27,620 nt of DNA, taken from Chloroflexota bacterium. GTDB lineage: Bacteria > Chloroflexota > Anaerolineae > UBA4142. Position 1 is the stretch's first letter. Every line of letters begins with the position of its first letter. Location: the NCBI GenBank assembly GCA_023380675.1, contig JAMCRS010000456.1, positions 2,758-30,377 on the forward strand, given 5' to 3'. This document shows positions 23,915-27,620 of the stretch, one piece after another. Made by a program: the position numbers and the translations under genes. The notes beneath the pieces were generated by a model. That model was given only the letters and a program-made list of their open reading frames with translations. It did no database searches and was not told the DNA's origin.

Positions 23915-24394
23915 GAGGTTCCTTCCTTTTAAAAACCAGCCCTATGCGGTCGTTCAGGCGCGACCGTCGTCCGCCTGAGCACACCACAATGGGTCCGGCT
24001 GCACGGAAGGATCAAGGCGAGGAGAAGTTGTGGGTGGAGCACCTGAACTAGGAGCAACCCCACAGAATCGCTGCCCGGCGGCGTCAGCGCTCAATCGCTT
24101 CAAAATGATCTAGGCTGAAAATGCAAATCGCGCACGCCATGCGCCGACCGTTCGACGCCGGCAGATCCGCCTCAATGGGCAACGCGGATCGCCAAGGCCG
24201 GACGCGGTTTTGGCGCGCCAACCGGACGCCAGATTTCTCAGCACGACAATGACCCTTACCGTAATTCGGCCGACACCTACGCCCGGCGCCAATATCAATT
24301 CCAATGGTGCGCCCGGCCGCAGGCACGGCTCGAGGTCAATAAGACGATTCAGTTGTTAAGCCACGCAGGAGCGGCGCGACCGACCGCCGCCGCT
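23915..24394. other. 480-nt stretch without a recognisable gene
   Basis: Short open frames here (up to about 80 codons on the minus strand) show no family resemblance or ribosome site. A hairpin, TCAGGCG with CGCCTGA (23954-23978), lies about 40 nt before the PHP gene. A GC-rich stem, GAGCGGCG with CGCCGCTC (24369-24395), overlaps the lon stop codon and could help terminate it, though it lacks a T run. I see nothing else. Confidence 0.5.
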
Positions 24395-26908
24395 CTAGAC
24401 CCCCGTCCGCCTCCGTGCGCTGCGCGGGGCTTTGTCCTTATCCAATTCCTGATGGGGCGGCGTCATCCCATGTCCGTTCGCGGCCGGAGTGCCAGTCCGC
24501 TTGTCGCCGAGCGCGTTGTCGAACACGTCGGTGACCTGCTCGGCGAAGATGAACCGCATGTCTTTGAGCACCTGCTCAGGCAGGTCGTCCAGGTCCTTTT
24601 CGTTCCGCTTTGGAAGAATCACCGCTTTCAGACCGGCGCGGTGCGCAGCAAGCACCTTTTCCTTGATCCCTCCCACGGGGAGAACGCGGCCGCGGAGCGT
24701 GATCTCACCGGTCATCGCGACGTCGCTTTTGACGAGCCGGCTCGTCAAGAGGGAAGCGATGGCGGTGGCCATGGTAACTCCCGCGCTCGGTCCGTCTTTG
24801 GGTGTCGCGCCCTCGGGAATGTGGAGGTGAATATCGCTCTTGTCGAAGAATTTCTCGTCGATCCCCAGATCCTTGGTCTTGGATCGCACGTACGACAACG
24901 CCGCCTGGGCGGACTCTTTCATCACGTCGCCCAACTGGCCCGTCACGATGAAACCCTTTGCGCCGGGCATTCGGGTCGCCTCGATGAACAGAATGTCACC
25001 GCCGACCGGCGTCCAGGCCAGCCCGGTCGCAACCCCGGGGACGGTCGTCCGTTCCGCCACCTCCCCGTAGAACCTCGGTTTTCCGAGCAGCTCCGCCACC
25101 TTTTCCGGCGAGATCGCAAAGGGTGCCGTCTTACCTTCGGCGATATGCGTGGCGACCTTGCGGCAGACCGAGCCGATCTCGCGCTCGAGGTTGCGCACCC
25201 CGGCCTCGCGTGTATAGTCACGGGCTATCTGGCGGATCGCGTCGTCGTCGAACGTGATCTCCTCCGGCTTGAGCCCATTTTCTGCGACCTGACGGGGAAC
25301 CAGATAACCTTTCGCGATGTGCAGTTTCTCGTCCTCGGTGTACCCTGAGAGCGTGATGATCTCCATGCGGTCCCGCAACGCCGGCTGGATGGGGTCCAGT
25401 TGGTTCGCCGTGCAAATAAAGATCACCTGCGACAGGTCAAAGTCCACGTCGAGGTAGTGGTCGCGAAACGTCTTGTTCTGAGCCGGGTCGAGCACCTCCA
25501 GCAGTGCCGAGGAAGGGTCGCCGCGATAGTCCGCGCCGATCTTGTCGATCTCGTCGAGCATCATGACCGGGTTACGCGTCTCGACCCGCTTGATCGATTG
25601 AATCACCCTGCCGGGAAGGGCGCCAATGTAGGTGCGACGATGGCCTCGAATTTCGGCCTCGTCGTGCATGCCGCCCAACGACATCCGGATGAACTTGCGA
25701 CCGAGCGCGTGCGCGATAGACTGACCGAGCGAGGTTTTGCCCACCCCCGGCGGTCCGACAAAGCATAGGATCGATCCCTTGTATGTTTTCGACTCTTCGT
25801 CGCCACCTCGTTCCAGCCGCAGCTTGCGAACGGCGAGATATTCCAGCAGGCGTTCCTTGATATCCTTCAGATCGTAGTGGTCTTCGTCCAGAATCTGCCG
25901 CGCCCGCGCGATGTCGAGGTTGTCGTCGGTCGTCTTGCTCCACGGCAACTCGACCAGCCAGTCGAGATAGGTTTTGATCACCGAGTATTCCGCGGCGGCC
26001 GGCGGCATCGACTTCATGCGCTCCAGCTCGCGCTTGGCTTCCTTTTCGGCCTCGGCCGACATGCGCGCATCGGCGATCTTTTTCTCATAGTCCTTGACTT
26101 CGACCTGCTCGTCCTCTTCGCCCAGCTCCTTTTTGATCTGCTTGAGCTGTTCGCGGAGGATGTACTCGCGCTGCGTTTTCTCGAGCTCGCCTTGGGCCTG
26201 CGTCTGGATCTTTTTGCCGAGCTCGAGCACTTCGAGCTCTTTGGTGATCAGCGAATTGAGCTTGGTCAGCTTGTCCTCGACCTTGTCCAACTCGAGGATC
26301 TCTTGTGAGTCCTTGAGGTCCATGCGCAGGCCGGTCGTCGCGACCATATAGACCAACTGCCGAGGGTCGTCGACGTTGATCGCGGCCATCAGGAGCTCTT
26401 CCGGCAGGTGCGGAGCCAGAGAGACGAGGCGGCGGAAAAGGTCGATCGTATTCCGCATCAGCGCTTCGACCTGCACCGTCTTTTCGTTCTCCTCCGGCGC
26501 AATCTCGACCCGCGCCCGCAGGTACGGATCGGTCGACACGAATTCCTTTATGCGAATCCGGTCAATTCCCTGAACGATCAGGCGCACTGTGTTGTCCGGC
26601 GCGCGCAGCAGGCGGTGAATGACGGCGACCGTGCCGGTGGTGAAAACGTCGTCCGCGCCGGCTTCTTCGATCTTATCGTCCTTCATCGTCGCCAGTCCGA
26701 TGAGACGCGCCTGACTGGTCGCCACGTCGTCCACCAGCCGGATGGACTTCTCCTGGCCTACGGTCAGCGGCAGGACGGTAAGAGGATAGACCACGGTGGC
26801 GCGCAGCGGAAGGATCGGGAGCTCTTTGGGAATGCTCGGCGTCGACTCTTGCTCGGCGAGGTTCTTTTGTGCTTCGTCCTGCTCGTTTTTGGCAGTGAGA
26901 ATGTGCAT
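24395..26908 (-). CDS. lon: ATP-dependent protease Lon
   Basis: ATG 26908, with GGAG 6 nt upstream, is preferred over GTG codons at 26926 and 26932, giving 837 aa, within the usual range. It has the N-terminal substrate domain ([20 protein letters not shown]), a long coiled coil (~205-300) and the AAA+ module with Walker [10 protein letters not shown] (~385-393), [10 protein letters not shown] as Walker B and [17 protein letters not shown]. The C-terminal Ser-Lys protease domain has Ser708 ([10 protein letters not shown]) and Lys751 ([10 protein letters not shown]). It degrades misfolded and regulatory proteins in the cytoplasm. It lies 20 nt after hsp20 and shares its transcript, a sensible heat-stress pairing. 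Confidence 0.97.
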   Translation of the reverse strand: MHILTAKNEQDEAQKNLAEQESTPSIPKELPILPLRATVVYPLTVLPLTVGQEKSIRLVDDVATSQARLIGLATMKDDKIEEAGADDVFTTGTVAVIHRLLRAPDNTVRLIVQGIDRIRIKEFVSTDPYLRARVEIAPEENEKTVQVEALMRNTIDLFRRLVSLAPHLPEELLMAAINVDDPRQLVYMVATTGLRMDLKDSQEILELDKVEDKLTKLNSLITKELEVLELGKKIQTQAQGELEKTQREYILREQLKQIKKELGEEDEQVEVKDYEKKIADARMSAEAEKEAKRELERMKSMPPAAAEYSVIKTYLDWLVELPWSKTTDDNLDIARARQILDEDHYDLKDIKERLLEYLAVRKLRLERGGDEESKTYKGSILCFVGPPGVGKTSLGQSIAHALGRKFIRMSLGGMHDEAEIRGHRRTYIGALPGRVIQSIKRVETRNPVMMLDEIDKIGADYRGDPSSALLEVLDPAQNKTFRDHYLDVDFDLSQVIFICTANQLDPIQPALRDRMEIITLSGYTEDEKLHIAKGYLVPRQVAENGLKPEEITFDDDAIRQIARDYTREAGVRNLEREIGSVCRKVATHIAEGKTAPFAISPEKVAELLGKPRFYGEVAERTTVPGVATGLAWTPVGGDILFIEATRMPGAKGFIVTGQLGDVMKESAQAALSYVRSKTKDLGIDEKFFDKSDIHLHIPEGATPKDGPSAGVTMATAIASLLTSRLVKSDVAMTGEITLRGRVLPVGGIKEKVLAAHRAGLKAVILPKRNEKDLDDLPEQVLKDMRFIFAEQVTDVFDNALGDKRTGTPAANGHGMTPPHQELDKDKAPRSARRRTGV

Positions 26909-26928
26909 TTTCTGCTCCAAAGTCACAG

Positions 26929-27369
26929 TCACTGCGTCGGATTGTCCTGGACACGCACGGTGACGCGATGTTCCTGTTTGGACTTGGGAAGGCTCACGTA
27001 GAGGAATCCATTGACGTATTTGGCTTCGATCTTGTCCTCGTCATACGCGCCGGGAAGGAAGACTTCCGTGTGAAACTCTCCGTACGGAATTTCCAGGCAG
27101 TGGTAACTCAGTTTTTCGTCCACATCGCGCCGGTTGCCGCGCACCACGAGCTCGCGATCGATGTACGAGATCGCGATATCGTCCGGGTTCATCCCGGCGA
27201 TCTCGATCTTGACGATCACCGCGTCGTCCGTCTCGTAGACGTCCGTCGGAGGTCGCCACGAACGCGGCCGCGTCCGATGCTGATGCGGAAAGAACGCATG
27301 CAGCACCTGGTCCATCTGTCGCTCGAATTGATCCAGGTCGTCGAACATCTCGGCCGGTGTCTGTCCCAT
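26929..27369 (-). CDS. Hsp20/alpha-crystallin small heat-shock protein
   Basis: ATG 27369 is chosen because AAAGGGG lies 6 nt upstream; the longer frame to 27411 lacks such a site. The 146-aa protein has a short N-terminal arm ([20 protein letters not shown]) and an alpha-crystallin domain (~40-130), recognised from [20 protein letters not shown], the central [12 protein letters not shown] strand and the A-x-x-x-N-G-F/L motif [14 protein letters not shown]. There is no IxI tail. It is an ATP-independent holdase chaperone. The gene is first in an operon with lon. Confidence 0.93.
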   Translation of the reverse strand: MGQTPAEMFDDLDQFERQMDQVLHAFFPHQHRTRPRSWRPPTDVYETDDAVIVKIEIAGMNPDDIAISYIDRELVVRGNRRDVDEKLSYHCLEIPYGEFHTEVFLPGAYDEDKIEAKYVNGFLYVSLPKSKQEHRVTVRVQDNPTQ

Positions 27370-27427
27370 AGACGCCCCTTTCAAATCACAGTACCCTTTG
27401 CTCCGCGCCATCGGAGGCGACCCTTCT

Positions 27428-27456
27428 ATTCTAGCATAATTGACCGTTTCGGTAAA
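27428..27456 (-). promoter_or_regulatory. Candidate promoter of the hsp20-lon operon
   Basis: On the minus strand, TTTACC (27456-27451) and TAGAAT (27433-27428) are 17 bp apart, with TGC before the -10 (extended -10). No CIRCE inverted repeat is seen, so HrcA control is not supported. Confidence 0.6.
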
Positions 27457-27470
27457 GCATGTATTGACCG
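27434..27470. repeat. Imperfect direct repeat over the hsp20 promoter
   Basis: GCATAATTGACCG (27434-27446) and GCATGTATTGACCG (27457-27470) share GCAT and TTGACCG, with start-to-start spacing of 23 bp. They cover the spacer and the region upstream of the -35, and the second copy lies near the end of the transposase gene. They may be an operator or remnants of an insertion-element end. Confidence 0.5.
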
Positions 27471-27480
27471 GGGGTGCATT

Positions 27481-27620
27481 TCAGTTTGGGGGCAACTTGT
27501 AGACCTCATCCCACATCTCCTCAAATCGATCACTGAGAAGAGTGGTGCGAATTGGTATCAGATGCTCTGCGCCGGGGCGGCTCCAGCGCATGCCAGCCCC
27601 TGCAAAACGGGCCCGAATTT
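27481..27620 (-). CDS. C-terminal end of a transposase, cut by the window edge
   Basis: On the minus strand an open frame enters from the right edge and ends at TGA 27483-27481, giving 45 residues. The visible part includes RFAGAGMRWSRPGAEHLIPI, RTTLLSDRFEEMWDE and YKLPPN at the end. The G-M-R-W-S-R-P-G-A-E and L-x-S-D-R-F-x-x-M-W pattern is what I recall from the C-terminus of bacterial insertion-sequence transposases (ISKra4-like or a related group). The IS family is not certain. The element's end should lie between here and the hsp20 promoter, but no inverted repeat can be defined from one end. Confidence 0.6.
   Translation of the reverse strand, partial: IRARFAGAGMRWSRPGAEHLIPIRTTLLSDRFEEMWDEVYKLPPN

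Noticed and set aside
24211..24220. Palindrome TGGCGCGCCA in the gap before the PHP gene
   Set aside because: A single short GC-rich palindrome is expected by chance at this base composition, and nothing around it suggests an operator.
24353..25348. 331-codon plus-strand open frame
   Set aside because: Antisense to the lon 3' half; a mirror of lon codon bias rather than a gene.
26909..26932. GTG starts of lon at 26926 and 26932
   Set aside because: They lie at or inside the end of hsp20 and lack a good ribosome site; ATG 26908 has GGAG at proper spacing.

Overview
The window looks like a chromosomal stretch of a GC-rich (about 60% by eye) Gram-positive-like bacterium, most probably a member of the Chloroflexota. 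This is inferred from the gene mix: a regulator with TPRs followed by a SARP-type (wHTH plus BTAD) domain, a DUF5317 membrane protein, an LCP protein divergent from a RodZ-like protein, a lipoprotein NirK, frequent GTG/TTG starts and extended -10 promoters. No rRNA, tRNA, CRISPR array or prophage was seen. The only mobile-element trace is the tail of a transposase at the right edge.

Layout. (1) 1-3.96 kb, rightward: the 3' part of a TPR/SARP regulator and its terminator, then a promoter preceded by tandem 11-bp repeats of the kind SARPs bind. This promoter leads into a 42-aa membrane or secreted peptide, a DUF5317 protein, an NHLP-like small protein resembling a RiPP leader, and a degenerate histidine-kinase-like protein; a bidirectional terminator ends the block. 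(2) 4.07-11.3 kb: an LCP cell-wall ligase (leftward) divergent from rodZ-like, an FkbM methyltransferase, a GT-C glycosyltransferase and a rimO gene split by a frameshift. (3) 11.3-15.2 kb, leftward: a retropepsin-like protein, then an operon of a secreted HExxH metalloprotease, a CPBP intramembrane protease and a HAD phosphatase. (4) 15.2-18.9 kb: a small Cys-rich gene broken by an in-frame amber codon, divergent from a lipoprotein copper nitrite reductase (nirK). Two Crp/Fnr-type palindromes precede nirK. Convergent to nirK is an operon of cupin, mogA, cupin and a Crp-family regulator whose recognition helix fits those palindromes. (5) 19.0-23.9 kb, leftward: a P1 peptidase preceded by a LysM/C39-like secreted protein, and a PHP phosphoesterase fused to an AlbA_2/Schlafen-like domain. 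(6) 24.4-27.4 kb, leftward: lon and hsp20 in one operon.

The two most coherent candidate systems are the SARP-controlled small-peptide cassette at 1.7-3.9 kb, where regulator, operator-like repeats and unusual targets lie together, and the Crp/nirK/mogA nitrogen-oxide module at 15.5-18.9 kb, where operator spacing fits class II activation. Both are inferences from sequence pattern only.
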